A DNA stretch of 64,000 bases from Kocuria sp. (GTDB lineage: Bacteria; Actinomycetota; Actinomycetes; Actinomycetales; Micrococcaceae). Both the position numbers and the translations under genes were made by a program. Shown here one piece after another: positions 1 through 12,429 of the stretch. The notes beneath the pieces are model-generated. The model had not been told where the DNA came from, did not search any database, and saw only the letters and a program-made list of their open reading frames with translations. Each line of letters opens with the position of its first letter. The first letter of the stretch is position 1. The stretch lies in assembly GCA_030524035.1 (NCBI GenBank), contig JAUNHG010000003.1, positions 124,001 to 188,000 on the forward strand, given 5' to 3'.

Positions 1-42
1 ATCCATTCATGAAGCCTTCCGGCACCAGAAGGGGTGGAATCC

Positions 43-1233
43 TCACGGCAACACGGTAGCTCGCACGAGTTCACCTAACTGAGTATCTTCAATCAGAAAA
101 CCGTCATGGCCAGCGTCCGAATGGATCGTCTGCCGCTGAGTGAGCACAGGCAACGCCTCACACAACACATCCGATTCCTGTGGGGTATACAGACGATCAC
201 TATCCACAGCTGCCACCAACCAGTCACACGTGGCCCGCGCCAAGGCCTCCCGCAAACTGCCCCGTCCACGTGCGACATCGTGGCTCATCAAGGCTTCGTT
301 CAAGGTCAGGTAAGCATTGGCATCAAAACGTTCCACGATTTTAGTGGCCTGATGGTCCAAATAACTTTCCACCGCATAGCGCCCCCGCTGCTGTGCGGTG
401 GTTCCCAGAATAGATTCACCAGGCTGTGGTGCACGACCAAATCTGATCTGCAGTTCTTGGGTAGAACGGTAGGTGATATGTGCGATACGTCGCGCTAAAC
501 CCAGACCAGCAGCAGGGAATTCTTGATCGTAATAATCCCCACCAGCGAAAGCTGGATCCTGACGAATCGCAAGGTTCTGCACCTGCCCCCATGCAAGCTG
601 CTCAGCACTGGAAGCCGCACACGAGGCCACCACGGCGCAGGAATGCACACGGTCCGGTAACGTCACCGCCCATTCCAGTGCGCGGGCTCCACCCATTGAC
701 CCACCAATCACCAGCCGCCACTGATCAACCCCCAGCGCATCCGCCACAAGGCTTTCAGCCAGTACCGCGTCCCGTATGGTCACTGCGGGGAACCGAGAAC
801 CCCACGGCCGGTTCTGTGGATCCACACATGACGGTGCGGGAGAAGCTGGACCAGTTGAGCCGTAACACCCACCCAACATGTTGATAGCGACCACAAAATA
901 TTTGTGTGTGTCGATGACTTTCCCCGGACCCACCAGACCTTCGCACCAGCCCGGGGACTCCGTCTGAAGACGTTGAGCGGCCGACGCATCCTCCGGGGCT
1001 TGCCCCCTGGTCACGTGAGTATCACCAGTCAAAGCGTGTTCCACTAACACAGCGTTGGAAGCATCTGCGTTGAGCACACCCCAGGTCTCATAGGCCAGGC
1101 GGACTTCTGGCAGCATCACCCCGGACTCCAAGAGGTGATCGCCGACCTCCACAACAGTCAACACCCCTTCAGCCCGCGTGGGGGGTGTTCGCCCCCGATC
1201 CAACAACTGCGAGGAAGGCGACTGTGAGTCCAT
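43..1233 (-). CDS. metX: Homoserine O-acetyltransferase MetX
   Basis: Transfers an acetyl group from acetyl-CoA to homoserine, the committed step that feeds O-acetylhomoserine to methionine synthesis in the cytoplasm. The 396-residue protein is a full-length alpha/beta hydrolase of the MetX family. The nucleophile elbow GGSMGG puts the catalytic Ser near residue 179; Asp near 346 (VDSDRLY) and His near 376 (DAGHDGF) complete the triad. The ATG at 1233 has a GGGAG SD lying inside a hairpin. A SAM-IV riboswitch lies just upstream, so expression should fall when S-adenosylmethionine is plentiful. No metY partner is visible; it may lie left of the window. Succinyltransferase activity cannot be excluded from sequence alone, but actinobacterial members acetylate. 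Confidence 0.95.
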   Translation of the reverse strand: MDSQSPSSQLLDRGRTPPTRAEGVLTVVEVGDHLLESGVMLPEVRLAYETWGVLNADASNAVLVEHALTGDTHVTRGQAPEDASAAQRLQTESPGWCEGLVGPGKVIDTHKYFVVAINMLGGCYGSTGPASPAPSCVDPQNRPWGSRFPAVTIRDAVLAESLVADALGVDQWRLVIGGSMGGARALEWAVTLPDRVHSCAVVASCAASSAEQLAWGQVQNLAIRQDPAFAGGDYYDQEFPAAGLGLARRIAHITYRSTQELQIRFGRAPQPGESILGTTAQQRGRYAVESYLDHQATKIVERFDANAYLTLNEALMSHDVARGRGSLREALARATCDWLVAAVDSDRLYTPQESDVLCEALPVLTQRQTIHSDAGHDGFLIEDTQLGELVRATVLP

Positions 1234-1264
1234 CTGTGGCTCCCGTGTTCAGGGGCCACAGATC
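1231..1264 (-). promoter_or_regulatory. SD/start-codon-sequestering hairpin before metX
   Basis: A 9-bp perfect stem (ATCTGTGGC with GCCACAGAT) encloses the GGGAG Shine-Dalgarno of metX and reaches into the ATG itself. Inner CCC/GGG pairing buries the SD further. It lies about 50 nt downstream of the SAM-IV aptamer and is the natural candidate for its expression platform, acting on translation initiation. The hairpin is seen; the switching role is inferred. Confidence 0.7.
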
Positions 1265-1315
1265 AGATCACCCCGGCCCTGGCCAGTACGTATCTTGGAT
1301 CTATGACCCGCGCTT

Positions 1316-1418
1316 GCCACGGCACGATCGTGGGTGGCCTGGTCTTCACCCAGGGCACCCCACCGCGGTGGAGGGTTGCCGACCAGCAAGCTGGGGCTTA
1401 ACGCTGGCGCTCATGACC
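1316..1418 (-). promoter_or_regulatory. SAM-IV riboswitch
   Basis: On the minus strand the leader begins GGTCATGAGCGCCAGCG, continues through AAGCCCCAGCTTGCTGG and GGCAACCCTCCACCGCGG, and closes P1 with GGTGAAGACC. This matches, from memory, the actinobacterial SAM-IV aptamer. P1 pairs GGTC (1415-1418) with GACC. A downstream hairpin GCCAC...GTGGC (ending at 1316) fits the extra 3' helix that separates SAM-IV from SAM-I. Its position before metX fits feedback by S-adenosylmethionine. Confidence 0.9.
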
Positions 1419-1424
1419 GCACCT

Positions 1425-1454
1425 ATTGTCTGATGTGAACAGCAACTGACGCAA
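1425..1454 (-). promoter_or_regulatory. Candidate promoter of the metX riboswitch transcript
   Basis: On the minus strand, TTGCGT (1449-1454) and GACAAT (1425-1430) are spaced 18 bp. The predicted start near 1418 would coincide with the first base of riboswitch helix P1. The hexamers are imperfect; the agreement with the aptamer edge is the main support. Confidence 0.45.
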
Positions 1455-1481
1455 GCCTGCCCAGAATGCATCGTGCGGCCA

Positions 1482-2276
1482 TCACCCTAAGAAGTAGGTT
1501 CCTGCCACAAAACCCACGGCATCTATCAAGAAATGTGCAATCACTAACGGCATCACCCGACCGGTGCGACGGTACACCCACACAAACACCAGTCCCATCA
1601 CTACGTTTCCCAAAGCGGGTCCCACCCCCTGATATAGGTGATAACTGCCCCGCAGTAACGCTGTACCGGCCAACACCATGGGCCACGACCACCCCACACG
1701 AAATAGACGATCCGCTAAAAACGCCACCACAATCACTTCTTCAACCACTGAATGCCGCAGCGCTTGCCCTAGCAAAAGCACAATTTCCCACCATTGGGTG
1801 CCACCCGCGTTAGTGGTCAATTCCGCTGTCAATCCCATGAATCGGCCTACCTGATAGAGCCCCACCGTGCCCAGACCCATCACCACAAACAGCAACATTC
1901 CCAGCATCAGATCCGGTACGGGGGCTTTAAAGTCCAGCCCAATCCTGCGTATCACCGTGCCAAGTTGGCTCACCGAACCGGCTAAGAAATAGAGGGCTAA
2001 GAACACCGGGACAAACGCCAGCACGATGCTCACAACTCTCCGTAAGACGTCCCATAACGGCACGGAACTGGTGGGCTGATTCATATCCACCTGGGACTGG
2101 GCAATCCCTGTGGTGGTTACTGCCTCCCCCAAACTTAGAATGGACCACAATGCACTGGCTCCCAGGGAAACCCCTAACACCAGCAGGATCTGAATCCACA
2201 GATCAGCGCGCATACCACCAAACCCCTGGGCGCGGTGAACATGGTCATCGTCTGGTTCCTGAAGCTTTGCGGCCAT
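1482..2276 (-). CDS. CPBP-family intramembrane protease-like protein
   Basis: A polytopic membrane protein of about 264 residues with the layout of CPBP (CAAX protease and bacteriocin-processing, ABI) proteins. Motif 1 is the Glu-Glu pair in SVVEEVIVVAF, motif 2 is the His in GSYHLYQG, and motif 3 is HxxxD in IAHFLIDAVGF. The Arg that normally follows the Glu pair (EExxxR) is Val here, so motif 1 is degenerate. The two Glu and both His remain, so metal binding is still possible. I chose the ATG at 2276 because AGGA lies six bases upstream; a longer in-frame extension to 2405 would run across the divergent peptidase gene. Substrate and role are unknown. Confidence 0.75.
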   Translation of the reverse strand: MAAKLQEPDDDHVHRAQGFGGMRADLWIQILLVLGVSLGASALWSILSLGEAVTTTGIAQSQVDMNQPTSSVPLWDVLRRVVSIVLAFVPVFLALYFLAGSVSQLGTVIRRIGLDFKAPVPDLMLGMLLFVVMGLGTVGLYQVGRFMGLTAELTTNAGGTQWWEIVLLLGQALRHSVVEEVIVVAFLADRLFRVGWSWPMVLAGTALLRGSYHLYQGVGPALGNVVMGLVFVWVYRRTGRVMPLVIAHFLIDAVGFVAGTYFLG

Positions 2277-2312
2277 GTTCCTATTGTGCGCCAGCACGAT
2301 AGGTTGACCTCC

Positions 2313-4631
2313 ATGACCCACAGCCATCACCAGCGCCCGCAGCCACCGATTGCCGCTAGACGCCCTATGGTGCGGGAATTTCACGGAGATCGCGTCACGG
2401 ACCACTATGAATGGCTACGGGATAAGGACTCCCCAGAGGTCCTGGCTCACCTGAGAGCAGAAACCACCTACGCAGAATCCGCCACCGCTTACCTAAATCC
2501 CGTGCGTGAACGCATCTTCCAGGAGATCACCCACCGCGTGCAGCAAACAGATGTCTCCGTGCCCTATCGCCGCGGAGACTGGTGGTATTACACGCGCACA
2601 GTGGAGGGTCGCGAGCACAGCATACGCTGCCGAACACCCGCCACCGCCCGCGGCAGGGAGGAGGATCCCTGGCAACCACCTGCCCTGGCCCCAGAGGCTG
2701 GTGCAACTGACGAAGAAGTCTTGTTGGACGGCAACCTAGAGGCCGCAGAACACAACTTCTGGTCTCTCGGCAGTTTTGAGGTCACTCCGGACGGCCGATG
2801 GATGCTCTGGTCCGCAGATACCACCGGGGATGAGCGATTCACCGTGAACATCAAAAACCTTAGGACGGGAGAGGTTCTATCGGATCGCATTTTCGGAACT
2901 GCCGACGGAGCTTTTATCACCCCCGACGCATGCCACGTGTTCTACATCGAAACGGACCACACATGGCGACCATGGCGGCTACGGAAACATCGCCTCGGAA
3001 CACCTATTTCCCAAGACAGTATCGTGGTGCAGGAAGACGACCCCGGGTTATGGCTTTCCGCCACCCTGTCTGCAGACCGTTCCTACGTCATCGTGGAATC
3101 GAGCTGCTCTGAATATGCAGAAGTGTCGCTGTTGCGCCTAGAGGCACCTGATGGCACACAGCCGCAGGTGGTCATTCCCCGCAGCTCTAGGCTGCTTTAC
3201 CAAGCAGAACCTGTGTGGATCAACGGCCAGGAAGCCGTCTTGGTATCCCATAATGACCGGGCTCCCGATGGTCGGCTATCACTGTTTGATGTCACTCAGT
3301 TAGGGCAACCCATCACCGATAACTCCTTCAGAGACGTGCTGCCGCCAACCCCCGGGCAGCGGGTGATGGGGTTTACCGTGATCCGCGACTGGGTTTTGGT
3401 GACTATGCGCAGCAATACCTTGCCAGCGCTGGCTGTGCTGCCGCTCAAAAATCTTGGGACTGCCCGTCAATCACCAATGCAGTTACTCAACGAACACGGG
3501 CTACACCGCGCACCGCCCCATCACTCCACCGCCCACACGCTGTGGAGTAGCGACACTCTGAAAAGTATCGAACTGGTCGCGGCAGAACATGGTTCCCCCG
3601 TAGTGCGCTTCTGTGCAGAGTCTTTTACTCATCCCGCCCGCATGTATGACGCCGTCCTGGACTCCCCTAACATCCCAGTGACCCCCTATCTGCGTCGGGA
3701 AGAAGCCGTGTTGGGTGGGTACGATCCCTCCGATTACACGGTGGAACGTGACACTGCCACAGCCGCCGATGGCACCCCCATACCGGTCACGGTGATCCGG
3801 CATCGTGACGCACCCACCCCTGCCCCAGCCGTGATCTACGCCTACGGTTCCTATGAAATCAGCATGGATCCGGCCTTTTCGTACTCACGGGTTTCACTGC
3901 TTGACCGGGGAGTGACCTGGGTTATCGCCCACGTGCGCGGTGGTGGAGAAGGAGGCCGTTTATGGTATGAATCCGGCAAGAAACTCCAAAAAGTCACGAC
4001 GTTCACAGATGTCATTGCCGTCACCAAGCATGTGGGAGCCCGAGCAGATATCGACGCCAACCGCTTGGTACTCACCGGAGGCTCCGCTGGCGGGCTCCTG
4101 GTGGGAGCGGTGCTGAATATGGCTCCCGAACTGTACTGCGGGGCCGTAGCTGTGGTGCCATTCGTAGACCCCCTGACTTCTCTGTTAATGCCTGAACTGC
4201 CCTTAAGCGCACTCGAATGGGAGGAGTGGGGCAATCCCTTGGAGGACCCCGAAGCCTACGCCTCGATAAAGGCTTACTCTCCGTACGACAACATCCGCGC
4301 CACCGGAGTCCACGCAACCGACGACGTCCCGGGCGACGCAACAGAGTCCAGCCCTTATCCACCGATTCTGGTCACGACATCCTTGCACGACACACGTGTG
4401 CTTTACGTAGAACCAGCCAAGTGGGTAGCCGCTTTACGACACGCCTACCCTGAGCAGGCAGACCATGTGTTGATGCGCATCGACATGACCAGTGGGCACG
4501 GCGGAGCCTCTGGCCGTTACCAAAGCTGGCGCGACACTGCGTGGGAAGACGCCTGGATACTGGAACGCCTCAACCTCATCTCGTACCCCACCCAGGCGGA
4601 AACCCCCGCAGGCGACATACCATTCAGCTGA
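2313..4631 (+). CDS. ptrB: S9A serine peptidase, oligopeptidase B
   Basis: A cytosolic oligopeptidase of 772 residues that should cut short peptides after basic residues. The N-terminal half (about 70-400) is the beta-propeller gate and the C-terminal part the alpha/beta hydrolase. Ser591 sits in GGSAGG, Asp693 in SLHDTRV and His729 in GHGGASG, the expected triad order. The HVRGGGEGG and YGSYE segments before the nucleophile are typical of oligopeptidase B rather than prolyl oligopeptidase. I chose the ATG at 2313; an upstream in-frame ATG at 2235 would overlap the divergent CPBP gene's coding start. The 3' end overlaps the convergent gatB stop by 8 bp. Confidence 0.92.
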   Translation: MTHSHHQRPQPPIAARRPMVREFHGDRVTDHYEWLRDKDSPEVLAHLRAETTYAESATAYLNPVRERIFQEITHRVQQTDVSVPYRRGDWWYYTRTVEGREHSIRCRTPATARGREEDPWQPPALAPEAGATDEEVLLDGNLEAAEHNFWSLGSFEVTPDGRWMLWSADTTGDERFTVNIKNLRTGEVLSDRIFGTADGAFITPDACHVFYIETDHTWRPWRLRKHRLGTPISQDSIVVQEDDPGLWLSATLSADRSYVIVESSCSEYAEVSLLRLEAPDGTQPQVVIPRSSRLLYQAEPVWINGQEAVLVSHNDRAPDGRLSLFDVTQLGQPITDNSFRDVLPPTPGQRVMGFTVIRDWVLVTMRSNTLPALAVLPLKNLGTARQSPMQLLNEHGLHRAPPHHSTAHTLWSSDTLKSIELVAAEHGSPVVRFCAESFTHPARMYDAVLDSPNIPVTPYLRREEAVLGGYDPSDYTVERDTATAADGTPIPVTVIRHRDAPTPAPAVIYAYGSYEISMDPAFSYSRVSLLDRGVTWVIAHVRGGGEGGRLWYESGKKLQKVTTFTDVIAVTKHVGARADIDANRLVLTGGSAGGLLVGAVLNMAPELYCGAVAVVPFVDPLTSLLMPELPLSALEWEEWGNPLEDPEAYASIKAYSPYDNIRATGVHATDDVPGDATESSPYPPILVTTSLHDTRVLYVEPAKWVAALRHAYPEQADHVLMRIDMTSGHGGASGRYQSWRDTAWEDAWILERLNLISYPTQAETPAGDIPFS

Positions 4632-6126
4632 TCCCAAGCTTCTCCAGGATCAATTCACGCACTCGTCCGGCATCCGCCTGTCCACGCGTTGCTTTCATCA
4701 CCGGCCCAATCAGCGCGCCCACAGCCTGGACTTTACCGCCTTTGACCTTGTCTACGACGTCGGGCATTTGCGCCATAGCGTCATCGATAGCAACCGCTAA
4801 CACGCTGTCATCAGAAACTACAGCGAGTCCGCGGGCCTGGACAATCTCAGATGGTGCTCCTTCACCATCTGCCACATGGCCAATAACTTGCTTGGCAATT
4901 TTGTCGTTGATGGTTTTGTCCCCGATCAGAGCCTCAATCTGCACCACGTGCTCCGGGGCTACCCCCAGTTCCGAGACTTCCACACCACGCACATTAGCTA
5001 AACGGGAGATTTCACCCATCCACCACTTCCGCGCTGCGGCAGCGGTCGCGCCGGCGGAAATGGTGGCCTCAATGTCGTCTAATACGCCAGCATTGACAAC
5101 ATCGCGGAACTCTTGATCCGAGTAACCCCACTCGGCTTTCAGTTCTTTGCGACGTTCAGCGGGTGGCTTCGGCAGCTCGGCACGTAATTGTTCTACCCAC
5201 GCAGGATCCGGGACCACCGGAACCAGGTCAGGTTCCGGAAAATAGCGGTAATCATCGGCATCCGACTTGGGGCGACCGGACGTAGTAGAACGAGTGTCTT
5301 CGTGCCAATGACGAGTTTCTTGCGTGATTGTTCCGCCACCCTTCAGCACAGTGGCATGCCGTTGGATTTCGTAGCGCACAGCCCGTTCAACCGCACGCAA
5401 CGAGTTGACGTTCTTGGTTTCCGAGCGTGTGCCGAACGTCGTAGTGCCTTTAGGCATGAGTGACACATTGGCATCACAACGCACATTGCCGCGCTCCATG
5501 CGGGCATCCGAAATGCCTAGGTTTTTCACGATCTCGCGAATAGCAGCGACATACGCTCGGGCAAGTTCCGGAGCACGTTCACCGGCACCAGTAATCGGTT
5601 TGGTCACAACTTCGATCAGTGGAACACCTGCACGGTTGTAATCCACGAGAGAAAATTCTGCCCCTTGGATTCGTCCGGTCGCACCCCCTTTGTGAGTCAG
5701 TTTCCCGGCGTCTTCCTCCATATGAGCTCGTTCAATGTCAATAGTGAAAGGCGTTCCGTCTTCCAGTTCCACGGTGATTTCACCGTCAAAAGCAATCGGT
5801 TCATCGTATTGGGAAGTCTGGAAGTTCTTGGGTGTATCCGGATAGAAGTAATTCTTCCGCGCGAAATGAGAAATCGGAGCGATGGAGCAGTTCAGGGCCA
5901 ACCCCAAACGAACAGCAGATTCCACCGCTTTTTTATTCACGACTGGGAGCACACCGGGTAACCCCAACGACACTGGCGTGGTATTCGCATTAGGAACATC
6001 ACCAAATTCATTGGGGGCGGCGTCAAACATCTTGGTTTTGGTGTTTAACTCCACATGCACCTCAAACCCCAAGACGGGGTCAAAAAGCTCCATGGCCTCT
6101 TCGAAGGGCATCATTTCTGTACTCAC
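4624..6126 (-). CDS. gatB: Asp-tRNA(Asn)/Glu-tRNA(Gln) amidotransferase subunit B
   Basis: Subunit B of the GatCAB transamidosome, which converts Glu-tRNA(Gln) (and often Asp-tRNA(Asn)) to the amidated form. The 500-residue length is normal. The N-terminal catalytic cradle holds the GatB signature ([14 protein letters not shown] near residue 20, followed by NxxVxPVxLGLPGxLP-type sequence) and the phosphorylating kinase function. The C-terminal helical and YqeY-like tRNA-binding parts follow from about 300. It is the last gene of gatC-gatA-gatB; its ATG overlaps the gatA stop by 4 bp, so translation is probably coupled. Confidence 0.97.
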   Translation of the reverse strand: MSTEMMPFEEAMELFDPVLGFEVHVELNTKTKMFDAAPNEFGDVPNANTTPVSLGLPGVLPVVNKKAVESAVRLGLALNCSIAPISHFARKNYFYPDTPKNFQTSQYDEPIAFDGEITVELEDGTPFTIDIERAHMEEDAGKLTHKGGATGRIQGAEFSLVDYNRAGVPLIEVVTKPITGAGERAPELARAYVAAIREIVKNLGISDARMERGNVRCDANVSLMPKGTTTFGTRSETKNVNSLRAVERAVRYEIQRHATVLKGGGTITQETRHWHEDTRSTTSGRPKSDADDYRYFPEPDLVPVVPDPAWVEQLRAELPKPPAERRKELKAEWGYSDQEFRDVVNAGVLDDIEATISAGATAAAARKWWMGEISRLANVRGVEVSELGVAPEHVVQIEALIGDKTINDKIAKQVIGHVADGEGAPSEIVQARGLAVVSDDSVLAVAIDDAMAQMPDVVDKVKGGKVQAVGALIGPVMKATRGQADAGRVRELILEKLGIS

Positions 6127-7736
6127 TGAGCAGCTCCTTCGGACGTAGCTTCAACACCGGTAAGGTTGCGAACAGTAGCGGCGACGTCCGGAAGATCCTT
6201 CCACAGCGGACCGCCATTCGCGTGATTCAACAGGGTTTCCAAACCGGCACCCACTCGATAGAGACGGGCGTCTTCACGGGCTGGGGCCATGAACTGCACG
6301 CCGACAGGTAAACCGTCCTCCGGTGCCAGCCCAGCCGGTAAAGACATTGCGGGAACTCCGGCCAAATTCGTGGGAATAGTGGCGATGTCATTGAGATACA
6401 TCTGCATAGGGTCGGCATGCTCATCCACAGACCCCAGTGGGAAAGCTGTGGTTGGTGCGGTCGGGGACACCAAAACATCACATTGTTCAAAGGCAGAAGC
6501 AAAATCGCGCTGAACCAAGGTACGTACCTTCTGCGCGGAGCCGTAATACGCATCGTAGTAACCCGCCGATAGCGCGTACGTGCCCAAGATGATTCGTCGT
6601 TTGACCTCGGCGCCAAATCCAGCGGCTCGGGTGGCAGCCATGACCCGTTCAATAGTGAGGTTCCCATCCTCAGGAAGAGTGCGGCGCCCAAACCGAACGC
6701 CATCATATCTAGCCAAGTTGGAAGAAACTTCTGAGGACATAATCACGTAGTAAGCACCCAGAGCATACGTGAAGTGCGGAGTATCAACCTCCACCACCTG
6801 CACTCCCGCCTGCCGGAGCAACTCCACTGCTTCGTGGAAGCGCTGCTGCACACCCGGCTGGAAGCCATCACCGGTAAGTTGCTTGACCACCCCCACCCGC
6901 AGGCCTCGCAGACCTCCATCGGCAGCACCCGCTCGGGCGGCCGCAGCAAATCCTGTGGCAGGGTCTGTCAAAGATGTTGAGTCCCGGGGATCGTGCCCGC
7001 CCACCACCTCATGCAGCAGCGCAGCGTCCAAAACGGTACGCGCACAAGGCCCCACTTGGTCCAGGGAGGAAGCCATTGCGATCACCCCATACCGGGATAC
7101 TGAACCATACGTCGGTTTGACCCCCACAGAGCCGGTGACGGCAGCGGGCTGCCGAATAGAACCACCGGTATCTGTGCCTAACGCCAGGGGAGCTTGGAAT
7201 GCCGTCACCGCCGCTGCCGACCCGCCCCCAGAGCCCCCGGGAATCCGTGTCAGGTCCCAAGGATTGCGGGTAACTCCATACGCAGAGTGCTCCGTCGTGG
7301 AACCCATCGCGAATTCATCCAAGTTTGTTTTGCCCAAGATCGGCATCTGCGCTGCCCGTAGCCGCTGAGTAACCGTACCGTCATAGGGACTCATCCAGCC
7401 TTCCAGCATTTTGGAAGCAGCTGTGGTGGGTTGACCTGTGGTGACGATCAGATCCTTCACAGCAACCGGCACACCCGCCAATTCATGGAGGGTGTGCCCA
7501 CGACGACGTGCTGCATCAACCTGCGCAGCAACATCAAGTGCTTCATCAGCATTAACATGCAAAAACGCATTAAGACCAGTTTTGCCTGCGGAAGGGTCCC
7601 GAAGATCCACAGCAGTGCCATCCGTGGCAGCGATCCGTTCCAAATGCGCTTGAACCACCTCAACGGAAGTCACCTCCCCGGCGGCAAGCTTCTGTGCCAA
7701 TTCTGCTGCGCAGAGTTCGATCAAGTTCTCAGTCAT
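6123..7736 (-). CDS. gatA: Asp-tRNA(Asn)/Glu-tRNA(Gln) amidotransferase subunit A
   Basis: Glutaminase subunit of GatCAB; it frees ammonia from glutamine and channels it to GatB. It is an amidase-signature protein of 537 residues with the Ser-cisSer-Lys triad: Lys94 (AVKDLI), Ser169 (GGSGGGS) and Ser193 (TDTGGSIR). The spacing equals that of characterised GatA proteins. The ATG at 7736 has a GGAAG SD eight bases upstream. It lies 42 bp after gatC and overlaps gatB by 4 bp. A short insert near residues 40-52 is a minor oddity. Confidence 0.97.
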   Translation of the reverse strand: MTENLIELCAAELAQKLAAGEVTSVEVVQAHLERIAATDGTAVDLRDPSAGKTGLNAFLHVNADEALDVAAQVDAARRRGHTLHELAGVPVAVKDLIVTTGQPTTAASKMLEGWMSPYDGTVTQRLRAAQMPILGKTNLDEFAMGSTTEHSAYGVTRNPWDLTRIPGGSGGGSAAAVTAFQAPLALGTDTGGSIRQPAAVTGSVGVKPTYGSVSRYGVIAMASSLDQVGPCARTVLDAALLHEVVGGHDPRDSTSLTDPATGFAAAARAGAADGGLRGLRVGVVKQLTGDGFQPGVQQRFHEAVELLRQAGVQVVEVDTPHFTYALGAYYVIMSSEVSSNLARYDGVRFGRRTLPEDGNLTIERVMAATRAAGFGAEVKRRIILGTYALSAGYYDAYYGSAQKVRTLVQRDFASAFEQCDVLVSPTAPTTAFPLGSVDEHADPMQMYLNDIATIPTNLAGVPAMSLPAGLAPEDGLPVGVQFMAPAREDARLYRVGAGLETLLNHANGGPLWKDLPDVAATVRNLTGVEATSEGAAQ

Positions 7737-7778
7737 CCAAGTTTCTTCCGTCTCACGTGCGGGCCAGCCAGGAATAAT

Positions 7779-8075
7779 TCAGTCTTCATCAAGGATCGCG
7801 GGAACCTTAAACTGCCCATCTTCCGCATCCGGGGCACCAGACAGTGCATCCTCAACCGTCAGCGGTTCCCCCACCACGTCTTCACGCATCACATTACGCA
7901 ATGGCAAGGGGTGGCTGGTCGCAGGAATGTCCTCCCCCACAACGTCACTGATATCAGCCACGGCAGTCACGATCTGTCTAAGTTCACCCGCCATATCCTG
8001 TAGCTGCTGTTCCGACATCTCGATATGCGCCAACTGCGCCAGGTGGGCAACGGTGTCACGAGTAATTTCGGACAT
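7779..8075 (-). CDS. gatC: Asp-tRNA(Asn)/Glu-tRNA(Gln) amidotransferase subunit C
   Basis: Small 98-residue subunit that wraps around GatA and links it to GatB. The N-terminal TVAHLAQLAHIEMSEQQL and the central PTSHPLPL-like segment (ATSHPLPLRNVMREDVV) are the family hallmarks. It is the first gene of the gatCAB operon. The start codon has a GGAGCG-type SD (CAAAGGAGCGTGC before ATG). The 156 bp between it and the divergent gene at 8232 should hold both promoters. Confidence 0.95.
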   Translation of the reverse strand: MSEITRDTVAHLAQLAHIEMSEQQLQDMAGELRQIVTAVADISDVVGEDIPATSHPLPLRNVMREDVVGEPLTVEDALSGAPDAEDGQFKVPAILDED

Positions 8076-8231
8076 GCACGCTCCTTTGTCCAGGTTCGGT
8101 GAGGGGGGTGAAGGATCTCAGCCATTCTAGCGGTGCACGGCCTGGACCCAAGGGCACATACCCTGGTGGTCAGATCAATGGTTGTATTCGCCCACCCATA
8201 CGGGTTGCCACACGTCAAGAGGAGTCCCACA

Positions 8232-8816
8232 GTGTCCGGAGCAAGGCCTTCCCGCTCAAACAAAAACGTCAAACGTAAGACGCCTAGGGACCGGGGAGCT
8301 GCCCGCCGTGAAAAGGCAACGGCACGTCAGGCCCCCAATCACCAAACAAGTACACCCTCACGGGATGCAGCTCATGCATGGCGTCAGGGTATTTCCGCCA
8401 CCACGGCTACCACCGTGGACCATTTAACGACCCATATGCAACGTGTGGTGCTGGATCAGTTGGAGCAACACCGGGGGTTCCCCCCGTTCGTGATCACCAC
8501 TAATCGTGATGGTGACTATGACTTAGAAAGCCTGCCTCCTGATCAGATTGTCACCATGACTCCCGAAGATGTTCTCGACACCTTGAGAGAGCAGGTGAAG
8601 GGTACGGCAACACAGCTACTGGGGGCTGTGTTGGCTTTTCCCGCAACATTGCCAGACCGTTCAGCGGCTGCAGCGGTTGTCGCAGAGATCGAGCACATAG
8701 ACGGCGTACAACTCACCGTGATCCAGCCTTATCGCATCAAAGGTGTCCATGGGGCAAAAAAGACATATCTGGAAGACGCCATCGTGGAAAGACGAGACAC
8801 CACAACACTCCTATAG
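8232..8816 (+). CDS. Uncharacterised protein between gatC and rpf
   Basis: I do not recognise this family. The GTG at 8232 is chosen because GAGGAG lies seven bases upstream; the frame stays open further upstream but without an SD. The 194-residue product has a basic, disordered N-terminus (about residues 1-60, rich in Arg, Lys, Ser and Thr). A folded-looking region of about 130 residues follows, with the segments GFPPFVITTNRDGDYDL and GVQLTVIQPYRIKG. No signal peptide, membrane segment or catalytic motif is evident. It is transcribed away from gatC and ends at a strong bidirectional hairpin shared with the rpf gene. Codon use looks like its neighbours. Confidence 0.7.
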   Translation: MSGARPSRSNKNVKRKTPRDRGAARREKATARQAPNHQTSTPSRDAAHAWRQGISATTATTVDHLTTHMQRVVLDQLEQHRGFPPFVITTNRDGDYDLESLPPDQIVTMTPEDVLDTLREQVKGTATQLLGAVLAFPATLPDRSAAAAVVAEIEHIDGVQLTVIQPYRIKGVHGAKKTYLEDAIVERRDTTTLL

Positions 8817-8851
8817 GTCCAGGTGTGTTCTGGGCGGCATCGCTGTCATAC

Positions 8852-8896
8852 GTGCTGAGGCCCCGCCATCCACAGTGGATGGCGGGGCCTCAGCAC
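8852..8896. terminator. Bidirectional terminator hairpin
   Basis: A perfect 21-bp stem (GTGCTGAGGCCCC...GGGGCCTCAGCAC) with a 3-nt loop sits between two convergent genes (ends 8816 and 8948). It lacks a clear T-run on either side, which is common in actinomycetes. Confidence 0.85.
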
Positions 8897-8947
8897 CACA
8901 GCACGCGGTGACCGATGGGTCACACGTGATCGTTCATGGAAGGAAAA

Positions 8948-10036
<1,089 letters not shown>

Positions 10037-10075
10037 GTAACAAGCAGATAACAGTAGGGTCACAGAATGGTCACA
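10037..10075. promoter_or_regulatory. Four 11-bp-phased GTCACA-type repeats (MtrA-like boxes)
   Basis: GTAACA at 10037, ATAACA at 10048, GTCACA at 10059 and GTCACA at 10070 start exactly 11 bp apart, so they lie on about the same helix face. MtrA of mycobacteria and corynebacteria binds paired GTCACA-like direct repeats, including at rpf and cell-wall hydrolase promoters. Assignment to MtrA is inferred from motif and target type. Confidence 0.6.
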
Positions 10076-10165
10076 CCCCACGCCCTCTCAGGGAACGTCA
10101 TTGCTGCGGACATGTCCCCAAAAATGGTTAAAATCACGTGATGTTCCGGGCATGTCGGGGGAATC

Positions 10166-12394
<2,229 letters not shown>

Positions 12395-12429
12395 TCACGG
12401 ATCACAGCATCACAAACACCCCATTAAGC

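Noticed and set aside
1185-1433. Plus-strand open frame of 82 codons upstream of metX
   Set aside because: It lies on the opposite strand of the SAM-IV riboswitch and metX start; no SD and no recognisable product.
2235-2312. Extended N-terminus of the oligopeptidase
   Set aside because: It overlaps the divergent CPBP start, lacks an SD and adds no domain sequence.
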